A DNA stretch of 15,655 nucleotides. Origin: Bordetella parapertussis (GTDB lineage: Bacteria > Pseudomonadota > Gammaproteobacteria > Burkholderiales > Burkholderiaceae_C). Positions 1 through 7,259 of this stretch are shown here, one piece after another. Position numbers and translations under genes: made by a program. The notes under the pieces were generated by a model. The model was given only the letters and a program-made list of their open reading frames with translations. It ran no database searches and was not told the DNA's origin. Location of the stretch: NCBI GenBank assembly GCA_945861305.1, contig CAMATW010000044.1:1-15655 (forward strand), written 5' to 3'. Positions within the stretch are counted from its first letter, which is position 1. Every line of letters starts with the position of its first letter.

Positions 1-1733
1 AACAAGTTTTTAAGCCATCCAAAAAAGCCTTTTTCAGCTGGTGCAGCAGCTGCGGGGCTGGTGCGTTTGGCTGCAGGTGTCGAAGGTGCTGTCGCTTCAG
101 ACCTGGCTGCACGCGGCTCAGCGTGCGGTGCGGGCAAATCGGGCAGCACACCTTTGATGACGGGCGTTTGTTTGTTCGTGGGCTCTTGCGAGCGACGGGT
201 CACGGCGGTCGGGTCTTCAATTTCCTCGGCCATTTTGTAGCTGGCTTGGATGTTCTCCAAACGCGGATCGTCGTGCTTTAAGCGCTCCAACTTGTAGTTG
301 GGGGTCTCCAAGCCCTTGTTGGGGATCAGCAGCACATTGGTGCGTTGCTGTAACTCGATTTTGGCAATTTCCGAGCGTTTTTCATTCAACAAAAAGGAAG
401 CCACTTCCACGGGCACTTGGGCGTGAACCGCCGCCGTGTTGTCCTTCATGGACTCCTCTTGGATGATGCGCAAAATTTGCAGCGCCGAGCTTTCTGTGTC
501 GCGAACATGGCCCGAGCCGCCGCAGCGTGGGCAAGGGATAGATGCACCTTCACTCAAGGCAGGGCGCAAGCGTTGGCGGCTCATTTCCATCAGTCCGAAT
601 TTACTGATGGTGCCAAACTGCACACGGGCGCGGTCTTGACGCAGCGCGTCGCGCAAGCGGTTTTCCACCTCGCGGCGGTTTTTCGACTCGTCCATGTCGA
701 TGAAGTCGATGACGATCAGGCCGCCCAAGTCGCGCAAGCGCATTTGTCGCGCCACTTCGTCGGCGGCTTCAAGGTTGGTGCGGGTGGCGGTTTCTTCGAT
801 ATCGCCGCCCTTGATGGCGCGAGCCGAGTTGACGTCCACCGACACCAAGGCCTCAGTGTGGTCAATCACAATGGCGCCGCCCGAAGGCAGGTTGACCGTG
901 CGGGCATAGGCCGATTCAATTTGGTGCTCGATTTGAAAGCGCGAGAACAGCGGGGTTTCGTCGCGGTAGCGCTTCACACGGGCGGCATGCTCGGGCATGA
1001 CGTGGGCCATGAACTGCTGCGCTTGGTCGTAAATGTCATCGGTGTCGATCAGGATGTCGCCGATGTCGTTGTTGAAGTAGTCGCGAATGGCGCGAATCAC
1101 CAAACTGGACTCTTGGTAAATCAAGAACGCACCTTTGGCGCCACTGGCACCATCGATAGCAGTCCACAGTTTCAAGAGGTAGTTCAAGTCCCATTGCAAC
1201 TCGGGGGCACTTCTGCCAATGCCGGCAGTTCGGGCAATGATGGACATGCCATTGGGGTATTCCAATTGGTCCATGGCTTCTTTGAGCTCTGCGCGGTCGT
1301 CACCCTCGATGCGACGGCTGACGCCACCGCCCCGTGGGTTGTTGGGCATGAGCACCACATAGCGACCCGCCAGGCTGATGAAGGTGGTCAGGGCCGCGCC
1401 CTTGTTGCCGCGCTCTTCTTTTTCCACCTGGATCAGCATTTCCTGACCCTCTTTGATGACGTCTTGGATGCGGGCTTGGGAAGCCGACACATTGCCCGAG
1501 AAATATTGTTTGGAGATTTCTTTGAAAGGCAAAAAGCCGTGACGCTCTTCACCGTAATCGACAAAACACGCCTCTAGCGAAGGTTCGACGCGGGTAACCA
1601 CGGCTTTGTAAATATTGCCTTTGCGCTGTTCACGCCCTTCAATTTCGATTTCGTAGTCGAGGAGTTTTTGTCCGTCGACAATGGCCAAGCGGCGCTCTTC
1701 GGCCTGGGTGGCATTGATCAGCATCCGTTTCAT
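1..1733 (-). CDS. rne: Ribonuclease E, 5' part (C-terminus beyond window)
   Basis: RNase E is the endonuclease that starts mRNA decay and processes rRNA and tRNA precursors; it also scaffolds the degradosome. About 577 codons are visible, read leftwards from ATG 1733-1731. The product begins [15 protein letters not shown] and has an S1 domain near residues 35-120. The DNase I-like catalytic part carries the two metal-binding aspartates in VSVDVNS (about D300) and VIDFIDM (about D343), corresponding to E. coli D303 and D346. The zinc-link CPRCGGSGH lies at about 401-409. After about residue 505 the sequence becomes Pro/Ala/Thr-rich, which is the start of the disordered C-terminal region, and the window ends inside it at GWLKNL. 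The start is supported by AAGGA on the minus strand (1745-1741), 7 bases upstream. The catalytic half is complete. RNase E rather than RNase G is favoured by the long C-terminal extension and by the divergent rluC neighbour, as in E. coli. Confidence 0.97.
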   Translation of the reverse strand, partial: MKRMLINATQAEERRLAIVDGQKLLDYEIEIEGREQRKGNIYKAVVTRVEPSLEACFVDYGEERHGFLPFKEISKQYFSGNVSASQARIQDVIKEGQEMLIQVEKEERGNKGAALTTFISLAGRYVVLMPNNPRGGGVSRRIEGDDRAELKEAMDQLEYPNGMSIIARTAGIGRSAPELQWDLNYLLKLWTAIDGASGAKGAFLIYQESSLVIRAIRDYFNNDIGDILIDTDDIYDQAQQFMAHVMPEHAARVKRYRDETPLFSRFQIEHQIESAYARTVNLPSGGAIVIDHTEALVSVDVNSARAIKGGDIEETATRTNLEAADEVARQMRLRDLGGLIVIDFIDMDESKNRREVENRLRDALRQDRARVQFGTISKFGLMEMSRQRLRPALSEGASIPCPRCGGSGHVRDTESSALQILRIIQEESMKDNTAAVHAQVPVEVASFLLNEKRSEIAKIELQQRTNVLLIPNKGLETPNYKLERLKHDDPRLENIQASYKMAEEIEDPTAVTRRSQEPTNKQTPVIKGVLPDLPAPHAEPRAARSEATAPSTPAAKRTSPAAAAPAEKGFFGWLKNL

Positions 1734-1848
1734 GATGCGTTCCTTTTCATAGCATTACAACAACACAGGTCCATGTCGGACCAACGATGCCGCAAGGCGA
1801 TGCTGGAAAAGAAAAACGGGGAACCGGGCAGCTACAGGGACAGGCGCT

Positions 1849-2031
1849 TTAGCGGCGCCGACGTTCCTGCGGGGGATGTTCGGGCGTGATGCGAATGCGA
1901 ACAGGCTGGGCTTGGGGCGCCAGCGGGTTCGAGGGAAAGCGGGTGCGGGGCTGTGAAGCGTTCATGGCTGGCGCAGGCAACAGCCAGGTCAGACAAAATT
2001 TCAACAAAACCATCACCAGATTCATGCTCAT
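1849..2031 (-). CDS. Possible small ORF in the rne leader, 60 aa, unknown function
   Basis: I do not recognise this 60-residue ORF. It lies in the rne leader on the same strand, ending 115 bases before the rne start. It has a short hydrophobic N-terminal stretch (about residues 3-17, MNLVMVLLKFCLTWLL) and then a Pro/Arg-rich basic tail ending RRRR. A second in-frame ATG lies at 2025-2023. Third codon positions in the tail are mostly G or C, as in the flanking genes, which mildly favours real coding. Neither ATG has a good Shine-Dalgarno sequence: AGAGGA lies 14 bases upstream of the first ATG, which is too far. It could be a small secreted or membrane-attached peptide, a translated leader of rne, or a chance ORF. 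Confidence 0.33.
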   Translation of the reverse strand: MSMNLVMVLLKFCLTWLLPAPAMNASQPRTRFPSNPLAPQAQPVRIRITPEHPPQERRRR

Positions 2032-2202
2032 CTATCTCGCTGTGATCCTCTGACGGTTTAACGCAAACCGGCAGCTGGGGTATTTCGTTTCAAAGTTTTC
2101 CAAGGCATCGACTCGGCTTGTGGTGCAGGGCAGACCGCAAAGGGCGGTTGGGCGTCCGGCGGCCACAATGGGCATCGACCTCTCAGCGCTGGTAGGACGT
2201 GC

Positions 2203-2208
2203 TCTAAT
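2203..2208 (+). promoter_or_regulatory. Candidate -10 element for rluC
   Basis: TCTAAT, one mismatch from TATAAT, is preceded by GC. It lies 36 bases before the rluC GTG and would give a leader of roughly 30 bases. No recognisable -35 hexamer lies 16-18 bases upstream, so this is a weak call. Confidence 0.25.
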
Positions 2209-2244
2209 CTCTTATTCAAATCAAGCACTTAGAACCTGGCACTG

Positions 2245-3243
2245 GTGAAGAACATTATAGACGCTGAAGAAAGCCCTGCCGCCGCGGCTGTCCAGGCCCT
2301 GACAGTGGACGAGGAATCGGCCGGGCAGCGCTTGGATAACTTCCTGATTCGCCATCTTAAGGGCGTACCCAAAACCCATGTCTACCGCATCATCCGCACC
2401 GGCGAAGTGAGGGTCAACAAGGGCCGTGCCAGTGCCGACACTCGGGTGCAAAACGGCGATGTGGTACGGGTTCCCCCGGTTCGCGTGGCCACCCCCGACG
2501 CCGCTGCGCCGCCCGTGCCGGGGCGGGAATTCCCCCTGCTGATGGAAGACGACCACATGCTGGCCATCAACAAACCGGCGGGCGTGGCCGTGCATGGGGG
2601 CAGTGGCGTGAGTTTTGGTGTCATCGAGCAATTGCGCCAAGCCCGACCTGGGGCACGCATGTTGGAGTTAGTGCACCGCCTAGACCGCGAAACCTCGGGC
2701 GTGTTGCTGGTGGCCAAAAAACGCAGTGCGCTTACCCGTTTACAAGACCAGTTCCGCGACCGCGAAACCGGCAAAACCTACCTCGCCTTGGTGCATGGGC
2801 AGTGGCCGTCGAACAAAAAAGTCATCGATTTACCGCTGCAGCGCTACCTCTTGCCCGATGGTGTGGGCGAGGGTGAACGTCGAGTGCGCATTGCCGCCTT
2901 GAGCGACCCTGGTGCGCAACGCGCCATCACCTTGGTGCGTGTCGCGCGATTGGTGGGCGACTTCAGTTTGTTGGAAGTCACCATCAAAACCGGCCGTACC
3001 CACCAAATTCGCGTGCATCTGGCCAGCCAAGGCTACCCCATCGTGGGCGACGACAAATACGGCGACTTCAGCTTGAACAAGCGCTTGGCAGCGCAGGGCT
3101 TGAAGCGCATGTTCCTGCACGCTTGGCGGTTACAGTTCATCCATCCCAGCTTGGGCAAACCGCACACCTTGCAAGCCGATTTGCCCCCCGAATTACAACA
3201 GTTTGTTGACCATGTCCAACCTCCACCGCCCGCGACAATTTGA
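2245..3243 (+). CDS. rluC: 23S rRNA pseudouridine synthase RluC
   Basis: RluC isomerises uridine to pseudouridine at three sites in 23S rRNA (positions 955, 2504 and 2580 in E. coli numbering, known for the family), acting during large-subunit assembly. The 332-residue product has an N-terminal S4 RNA-binding domain (about residues 28-85; AGQRLDNFL, KTHVYRIIRTGEVRVN) and a RluA-type catalytic domain. The catalytic motif HRLDRETSG is at 144-152, with nucleophile D147. KTGRTHQIRVHLA and PIVGDDKYG follow. The GTG start at 2245 is chosen because it gives the family's usual length before the S4 domain; its ribosome binding site is poor. RluC rather than RluD or RluA is favoured by KGVPKTHVYRIIR, by the VRVPPVR linker and by its place opposite rne. 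Its 3' end overlaps the next gene by 32 bases. Confidence 0.95.
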   Translation: MKNIIDAEESPAAAAVQALTVDEESAGQRLDNFLIRHLKGVPKTHVYRIIRTGEVRVNKGRASADTRVQNGDVVRVPPVRVATPDAAAPPVPGREFPLLMEDDHMLAINKPAGVAVHGGSGVSFGVIEQLRQARPGARMLELVHRLDRETSGVLLVAKKRSALTRLQDQFRDRETGKTYLALVHGQWPSNKKVIDLPLQRYLLPDGVGEGERRVRIAALSDPGAQRAITLVRVARLVGDFSLLEVTIKTGRTHQIRVHLASQGYPIVGDDKYGDFSLNKRLAAQGLKRMFLHAWRLQFIHPSLGKPHTLQADLPPELQQFVDHVQPPPPATI

Positions 3244-3883
3244 CTTGATTGCCTTCGATTGGGACGGCACCTTGTACGACTCCACGCAAATCATCGTTCG
3301 CTGCATACAAGCCGCCGTGACCGATGTCGGTGGACAAACCCCCAGCCATGAGCAAGCCGCTTATGTGATTGGTATGGCCTTGATGCCTGCCTTGGCCCAC
3401 GCGGCCCCTGATGTGCCCAAAGACAAATACCCCCTCCTGGGCGAGCGCTACCGCTACCACTACGCTTTGCACCACAACGATTTGTCCCTGTTTGATGGTG
3501 TCTTGCCTTTGCTACAAGCTTTGCATGAGCGCCAGCATTTGTTGGCGGTGGCCACTGGCAAAAGCCGCAAGGGCTTGGATGAGGCCTTGCTCCAAGTCGC
3601 GTTGCGCGGCATTTTTGACGCTTCGCGTACTGCTGACGAGACGGCCGGCAAACCCGATCCGCGCATGTTGCATGAGTTGATCGCCGATTTAGGGGTGACG
3701 CCAAAACGTACCCTGATGATTGGCGACACCACCCATGATTTGCAAATGGCCAACAACGCGGGTTGTGCCAGTGTGGGCGTGAGTTATGGCGCACACGGCA
3801 GGTCCGGCTTGGAAGATTTGCGACCCCGCGCCGTGGTGCACAGCGTGGCCGAGTTGCACACTTGGTTGTTGGACCATGCCTGA
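3212..3883 (+). CDS. HAD-superfamily hydrolase, phosphoglycolate phosphatase-like
   Basis: This is a 223-residue HAD phosphatase, subfamily IA. Motif I FDWDGTLYDS gives the nucleophile D16 and acid/base D18. Motif II is in AVATGKSRKG, the motif III lysine is K147 in AGKPDP, and motif IV GDTTHD begins at 171 with D172 and D176. The stretch between motifs I and II fits a helical cap domain. The family includes Gph, which dephosphorylates 2-phosphoglycolate, but substrate cannot be read from sequence alone and other small phosphate esters are possible. The start is ATG 3212; in-frame TTG codons at 3203 and 3206 would add only three residues and are less likely. The gene overlaps the rluC end by 32 bases and its stop overlaps the next gene's start by 8 bases, indicating translational coupling in one transcript. 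Confidence 0.88.
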   Translation: MSNLHRPRQFDLIAFDWDGTLYDSTQIIVRCIQAAVTDVGGQTPSHEQAAYVIGMALMPALAHAAPDVPKDKYPLLGERYRYHYALHHNDLSLFDGVLPLLQALHERQHLLAVATGKSRKGLDEALLQVALRGIFDASRTADETAGKPDPRMLHELIADLGVTPKRTLMIGDTTHDLQMANNAGCASVGVSYGAHGRSGLEDLRPRAVVHSVAELHTWLLDHA

Positions 3884-4241
3884 AGCTATTGCTTTGTGCA
3901 ACAGCGCTGACCTGCAAGAAGGCGATGTAGCTGTACCGTTTGATGTTCAGTACGCAGGGCAAACCTGCCGAGCGTTTGCCGTGCGTTTTGAGGGGCAGGT
4001 ACATGCCTACCTCAACCGCTGCAGCCACATTGCCATGGAAATGGATTACCAGCCCGACCGCTTTTTTGACCCCGACGGCCGTTGGTTGTTATGTGCCACC
4101 CACGGTGCCACCTACGCGCCTGACACGGGGAACTGTGTGGGTGGCCCCTGCCGTGAAGGCTTGGTGAAAATTACCCTTGCAGAAGCCGATGGCGTGGTGC
4201 ACTGGCATACTGCCCACAACCTTAAGCCTTTGGAATTTTGA
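3876..4241 (+). CDS. Rieske [2Fe-2S] ferredoxin-like protein
   Basis: This is a small stand-alone Rieske protein of 121 residues with no signal peptide or membrane segment, so probably cytoplasmic. The two cluster-binding boxes are NRCSHIA (C49, H51) and CATHGATY (C73, H76), the expected 2-Cys/2-His set. Twenty-one residues separate H51 from C73, somewhat more than the usual spacing of stand-alone Rieske ferredoxins. Two more cysteines, C87 and C92 (GNCVGGPC), follow box II where a loop covers the cluster. It presumably carries electrons, but no partner oxygenase or reductase is nearby, so its role is unknown. The start is ATG 3876, which lies inside the last codons of the HAD gene (8-base overlap). 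The longer in-frame extension upstream would overlap that gene further and has no family support. Confidence 0.88.
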   Translation: MPEAIALCNSADLQEGDVAVPFDVQYAGQTCRAFAVRFEGQVHAYLNRCSHIAMEMDYQPDRFFDPDGRWLLCATHGATYAPDTGNCVGGPCREGLVKITLAEADGVVHWHTAHNLKPLEF

Positions 4242-4243
4242 CC

Positions 4244-5233
4244 ATGACCCCCGAGAACTCTCCCCTAAACGATAGCCCTGTCAATGACAAAACTCCTGGC
4301 GAAACTGGGTGGGAGAGGCAAGCCCTTGAGCGCTTGGTGATGGCGCAAATTGCCGAGCAGGGTGCCGCCAGACGTTGGCGCATTGGGTTTCGCTTTCTGT
4401 GGCTTGCGTTGGCAGGTGCGCTGCTCTGGTACAGCTTTCACCACAACAAGGCCAACACCTCAGCCAACCCGTCCTCACACACTGCTTTGATTGAAATCAA
4501 GGGTGAGATCGACAGCGAAGCCAATGCCAACGCAGACGCGATCATGACCTCGTTGCGCAGCGCCTTTGAGGATGAGGGAGCTCAAGCTGTCGTGTTGTTG
4601 ATCAATTCACCCGGCGGCAGCCCTGTGCAAGCGGGCATGATCAACGATGAAATCCGTCGCCTTAAAGCCCTGCACCAAAAGCCGGTGTATGCCGTGGTCG
4701 AAGAAACCTGTGCCTCTGCGGCTTATTACATTGCTGTCAGTGCGGACAAAATCTTTGTTGACAAGGCCAGCATCGTCGGCAGCATCGGGGTTTTGATGGA
4801 TGGTTTCGGCTTTACAGGCTTGATGGACAAAGTCGGTGTGGAGCGTCGCTTGTTGACCGCGGGTGAAAACAAGGGCTTTTTAGACCCTTTCACCCCGCAA
4901 TCCAAACAACACCGCTCATATGCGCTGAGTATGCTCAATGAAATCCACCAACAGTTCATCAAGGTGGTGCGTGAAGGACGGGGAGACCGTTTGAAGGAAA
5001 CCCCCGAAACTTTCAGCGGCTTGTTTTGGAGCGGACAAAAATCTATCGAACTGGGTTTGGCTGACGACTACGGAACGCTGGACAGCGTAGCCCGTGATGT
5101 GGTGAAGGCCGAAGATATTGTGGATTACACCCGCCAAGACAATGTGGCCGAACGCTTGGCCAAACGCTTTGGCGCTGCCTTTGGTGAAGCGGTGGTCAAG
5201 GCGTCTTTGAATTTCGTGCCGCATTTACGCTGA
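4244..5233 (+). CDS. sppA: SppA-type signal peptide peptidase, S49 family, membrane-anchored
   Basis: This is a 329-residue short-form S49 serine protease of the kind that degrades leftover signal peptides and other membrane-associated peptides. A charged N-terminal tail (about 1-46) precedes one transmembrane helix (about 47-65, IGFRFLWLALAGALLWYSF); the protease domain follows and should face the periplasm. LLINSPGGSPVQAG (118-131) is the oxyanion/substrate strand. The nucleophile is S158 in ETCASAAYYIA and the general base is K210 in TAGENKGFLDPF. The 52-residue Ser-Lys separation matches the short SppA form of B. subtilis (S147/K199). The SAAYY at the nucleophile replaces the commoner SGGYY. 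Start ATG 4244 is 2 bases after the Rieske stop; an overlapping TTG at 4238 is less likely. It is the last gene of the rluC operon. The gene name denotes the family, not proven orthology to E. coli SppA, which is about twice as long. Confidence 0.9.
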   Translation: MTPENSPLNDSPVNDKTPGETGWERQALERLVMAQIAEQGAARRWRIGFRFLWLALAGALLWYSFHHNKANTSANPSSHTALIEIKGEIDSEANANADAIMTSLRSAFEDEGAQAVVLLINSPGGSPVQAGMINDEIRRLKALHQKPVYAVVEETCASAAYYIAVSADKIFVDKASIVGSIGVLMDGFGFTGLMDKVGVERRLLTAGENKGFLDPFTPQSKQHRSYALSMLNEIHQQFIKVVREGRGDRLKETPETFSGLFWSGQKSIELGLADDYGTLDSVARDVVKAEDIVDYTRQDNVAERLAKRFGAAFGEAVVKASLNFVPHLR

Positions 5234-5285
5234 GCACTTCTGGTGACTCAAGGCCCAAAGGCAAACACCACCGGCGTGCTTTTTT
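5233..5285 (+). terminator. Candidate intrinsic terminator after sppA
   Basis: Outer arms AGCAC (5233-5237) and GTGCT (5276-5280) and inner arms TGGTG (5241-5245) and CACCA (5266-5270) form an interrupted stem. It closes further on GCC (5253-5255) and GGC (5260-5262), and a run of six T ends at 5285. It starts in the sppA stop codon and lies inside the 3' end of the convergent methyltransferase gene. The stem is broken, so the call is moderate. Confidence 0.42.
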
Positions 5286-6015
5286 CCAAGCTTGGGTTCA
5301 GGCGTTTCCAATCTGCCACTCGAAAGCTTTGTATCTGCATCTGCGGCAAGGTCAGTCCACTGCACACGGCCAATTGGGTGCTGTCCTTTAAAGATCCCAG
5401 CAATGCGGCCATTACAGCGGCATTGCGGTAGGGCGTCTCAATCAAGATTTGGGTTTGGCCACTTTGCAAAGCCACCTTTTCAAGAGCGACAAGGTGATGG
5501 TTGCGTTGTGCGCTGTCTTGCGGCACATAGCCTACAAAAGCAAATGACTGACCATTAAGCCCACTGGCGGCCAAAGCCAAGACCAATGAGCACGGCCCCA
5601 CCAAAGGCACCACCGCCAAGCCCAAGTCGTGGGCGGCACGTACCAAGGAAGATCCAGGGTCTGCCACCGCCGGCATACCCGCTTCACTCAGCAAACCGAT
5701 ATTGATACCTTGCAGCGCTGCATGTAACAAAGCTTTGGCGTCCCACGCGGTACCGTGGTCCCCTTTTTTGTGAACCTCGCGAGGCAATTCCACAATGTTT
5801 TGCGCTTGCAAAGCAGTAGCAAGGGGTTTGTGCGCGTCAATGCGTTTGAGCAAAGCACGGGCAGACTTGGCGTTTTCACAAACCCAATGTGACAAGCCCG
5901 CCGCCACTTCCATGGTGTGCTGGGGCAGCACCCAGTCCAGCGCAACCTGGGTGTCGCAATGAAAGTCAAGCGGAGCGGGCACCAAATACAAAGTGCCTAA
6001 ACGAAGCTTATCCAT
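5248..6015 (-). CDS. RsmI-like SAM-dependent methyltransferase (tetrapyrrole methylase fold)
   Basis: This 255-residue protein belongs to the family of RsmI, which 2'-O-methylates C1402 of 16S rRNA. Visible family signatures are LYLVPAPLDF (9-18), IGLLSEAGMPAVADPG (about 106-121), VVPLVGPCSLVLALAASG (135-152), FVGYVP and ILIETPYRN. RsmI proper is usually about 285 residues and begins LYLVATPIGNL. Here the PIGNL part is replaced by PLDFH and the protein is shorter, so it is more likely a paralogue than RsmI itself; the methylated substrate is unknown. It starts 5 bases after the maf stop on the same strand, so the two are probably cotranscribed. Its end converges on sppA with 14 bases between stop codons. 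Confidence 0.85.
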   Translation of the reverse strand: MDKLRLGTLYLVPAPLDFHCDTQVALDWVLPQHTMEVAAGLSHWVCENAKSARALLKRIDAHKPLATALQAQNIVELPREVHKKGDHGTAWDAKALLHAALQGINIGLLSEAGMPAVADPGSSLVRAAHDLGLAVVPLVGPCSLVLALAASGLNGQSFAFVGYVPQDSAQRNHHLVALEKVALQSGQTQILIETPYRNAAVMAALLGSLKDSTQLAVCSGLTLPQMQIQSFRVADWKRLNPSLEKSTPVVFAFGP

Positions 6016-6020
6016 ATCGG

Positions 6021-6620
6021 TCAGTCATAAAAAGGCAATCCCGCGGCTCGCAGCAAGCGGCAGGTGAGTATCAGCGGCAGGCCAACCAAAGCGGTGGGGT
6101 CTTGGTTGTCGATGCGTTCCAGCAAAGCAATGCCCAAGCCTTCACTTTTGGCGCTGCCCGCGCAGTCATACGGTTGTTCGGCTTGCAAATACGCCTCAAT
6201 GGCGGCGTCGCTGACATGGCGAAACTGCACTTTGACCTGAGCCAATTCGCTTTGCGCAAACCCCGTGGCAAGGCACACCACCGATACCGCGGTTTGGAAG
6301 ACCACGGTTTGCCCGCGCATTTTCTGCAATTGCTTCACTGCATTGGCATGGTTGCCCGGTTTGCCTAAGGGTTCGCCGTTCAAGTCGGCCACTTGGTCAG
6401 AGCCAATCACGATGGCTTGAGGAAAACGCTTGGCTACTGCTTGGGCCTTGGCCAGCGCCAACCTTTGTGCCAAGGCCATGGGGGCTTCTCCCGCATGGGG
6501 AGTTTCATCCACCTCAGGGCCTTGCACCTCAAAAGGGATGCGCAAGCGCTCCAATAACCCGCGCCGGTAGGGCGAGGTCGAGCCAAGGACGAGAGTGCGG
6601 GGGGGGAGAGAATCAGACAT
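6021..6620 (-). CDS. yceF: Maf-family nucleotide pyrophosphatase, YceF type (m7GTP pyrophosphatase)
   Basis: This is a 199-residue Maf protein that hydrolyses unwanted or modified nucleoside triphosphates to monophosphates. The E. coli YceF subgroup prefers 7-methyl-GTP. The N-terminal phosphate-binding motif is GSTSPYRR (13-20), followed by EVDETP (36-41) and the catalytic region GSDQV with D75. The Ser-Pro-Tyr-Arg form plus PEVDETP resembles YceF more than the dTTP/UTP-specific YhdE subgroup. Placement supports this: in E. coli yceF also lies on the reverse strand between rluC and yceD. The start is ATG 6620, giving the usual family N-terminus, although I see no Shine-Dalgarno sequence on this strand. 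It is divergent from yceD with only 27 bases between the two start codons. Confidence 0.93.
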   Translation of the reverse strand: MSDSLPPRTLVLGSTSPYRRGLLERLRIPFEVQGPEVDETPHAGEAPMALAQRLALAKAQAVAKRFPQAIVIGSDQVADLNGEPLGKPGNHANAVKQLQKMRGQTVVFQTAVSVVCLATGFAQSELAQVKVQFRHVSDAAIEAYLQAEQPYDCAGSAKSEGLGIALLERIDNQDPTALVGLPLILTCRLLRAAGLPFYD

Positions 6621-6634
6621 GAGGAGGATTCTCT

Positions 6635-6640
6635 TACACT
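6635..6640 (+). promoter_or_regulatory. Candidate -10 element for yceD
   Basis: TACACT lies exactly 7 bases before the yceD ATG, so transcription from it would begin at or very near the start codon and give a leaderless message. It has two mismatches to TATAAT and no clear -35 upstream. A GAGGAGG stretch (6621-6627) lies 20 bases before the ATG, too far to act as a normal ribosome binding site. Confidence 0.28.
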
Positions 6641-6647
6641 GACCCGC

Positions 6648-7172
6648 ATGAAACCCACGGACAAACTTTTGTCGCTCGAACTCCAGCCATGGGCCATGGC
6701 GGGTGATGCGACGACCCAGAGCACGCCGCTGGAAAACTTGTCAAGGGTGGCGCAAGCTTGTTTACCGCCTGCCGAGGGCCAATCGCCACTGTGTGGCTGG
6801 CATTTGCAAAGTCAGCTTCGCCATCCTGACACCCTCAATCAACTGTGGTTGCACCTCAAAGCGAGCCTGTTGGTGGAGCAAACCTGTCAGCGTTGTCTCT
6901 TGCCCATGCAGTTGGAGTTGGCGGTGGACCGGCATTTCCGGTTTGTGGCCGACGAGGCCACCGCGTTGACCGAGGACGACGATTGCGAGGAAGATTTGCT
7001 GTCGCCAGCAGCTGAATTGACGCTGCAAAGCTTGCTAGAGGACGAGTTGCTGTTGGCCATGCCCTTGATTCCCCGCCACGCCACCTGCGACAAGCCTTTG
7101 CCGCAGCCACCGGACCAAGATTTGCCCCATCCGTTTGCGGCTTTGGCTGGCTTGAAGCTGGGCAAACAGTGA
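6648..7172 (+). CDS. yceD: YceD, DUF177 family, 23S rRNA accumulation protein
   Basis: This 174-residue protein of the DUF177/YceD family is encoded directly before rpmF in most bacteria and, in plants and E. coli, is linked to 23S rRNA accumulation. Typical features are TCQRCLLPM with a CxxC at residues 80-83, an acidic middle (TEDDDCEEDLL, about 109-118), and the C-terminal signature LLLAMPLIPRH..C (about 134-147). It acts in the cytoplasm, and its biochemical activity is not established. ATG 6648 is the only sensible start; no in-frame ATG, GTG or TTG lies between it and the maf start region. It heads the yceD-rpmF-plsX-fab cluster and ends 87 bases before rpmF. Confidence 0.92.
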   Translation: MKPTDKLLSLELQPWAMAGDATTQSTPLENLSRVAQACLPPAEGQSPLCGWHLQSQLRHPDTLNQLWLHLKASLLVEQTCQRCLLPMQLELAVDRHFRFVADEATALTEDDDCEEDLLSPAAELTLQSLLEDELLLAMPLIPRHATCDKPLPQPPDQDLPHPFAALAGLKLGKQ

Positions 7173-7188
7173 AAAACCCAGTTTCAGC

Positions 7189-7194
7189 TATAAT
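7189..7194 (+). promoter_or_regulatory. Candidate rpmF promoter, -10 element
   Basis: There is a perfect TATAAT preceded by GC, 65 bases before the rpmF ATG and just after the yceD stop. The -35 position 17 bases upstream reads ACAGTG and is poor. Together with the terminator after rpmF, this would make a short, separately transcribed rpmF message in addition to read-through from yceD. Confidence 0.5.
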
Positions 7195-7259
7195 ATTTGA
7201 TTCTTTGCAGCAGGCCCATGGCTTGATCGCACAACCTTTTAGACCTTCAGGAGCCTGTC

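Larger units (their letters stand above)
1734..2244 (-). promoter_or_regulatory. Divergent rne/rluC spacer, probable rne 5' leader
   Basis: This 511-base spacer separates the rne start from the rluC start. In E. coli the same divergent spacer encodes a long rne leader with hairpins through which RNase E controls its own mRNA; a comparable role here is inference. Visible structure includes a 5-bp hairpin with arms GGTCC (1768-1772) and GGACC (1778-1782), just upstream of the rne ribosome binding site. A second has arms ACCGC (2134-2138) and GCGGT (2144-2148). A possible 60-codon ORF lies in it on the rne strand and is listed separately. I found no convincing minus-strand -35/-10 pair, so the rne transcription start cannot be placed. 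Confidence 0.4.

Noticed and set aside
417..1577. 386-codon open frame on the plus strand
   Set aside because: It runs antisense through the most conserved part of rne. The translation is low-complexity Val/His/Ala-rich with no recognisable family, as expected for a shadow frame in GC-rich DNA.
3291..4028. 245-codon open frame on the minus strand over the HAD and Rieske genes
   Set aside because: It has Arg/Cys/His-rich composition without motifs, while the opposite strand carries complete HAD and Rieske signatures.
4680..4740. Loss of the Gly-Gly after the catalytic serine in SppA (SAAYY instead of SGGYY)
   Set aside because: All catalytic residues and their spacing are intact, and I recall the same CASAAYY form in betaproteobacterial homologues, so this looks like a family variant, not an inactivating change.
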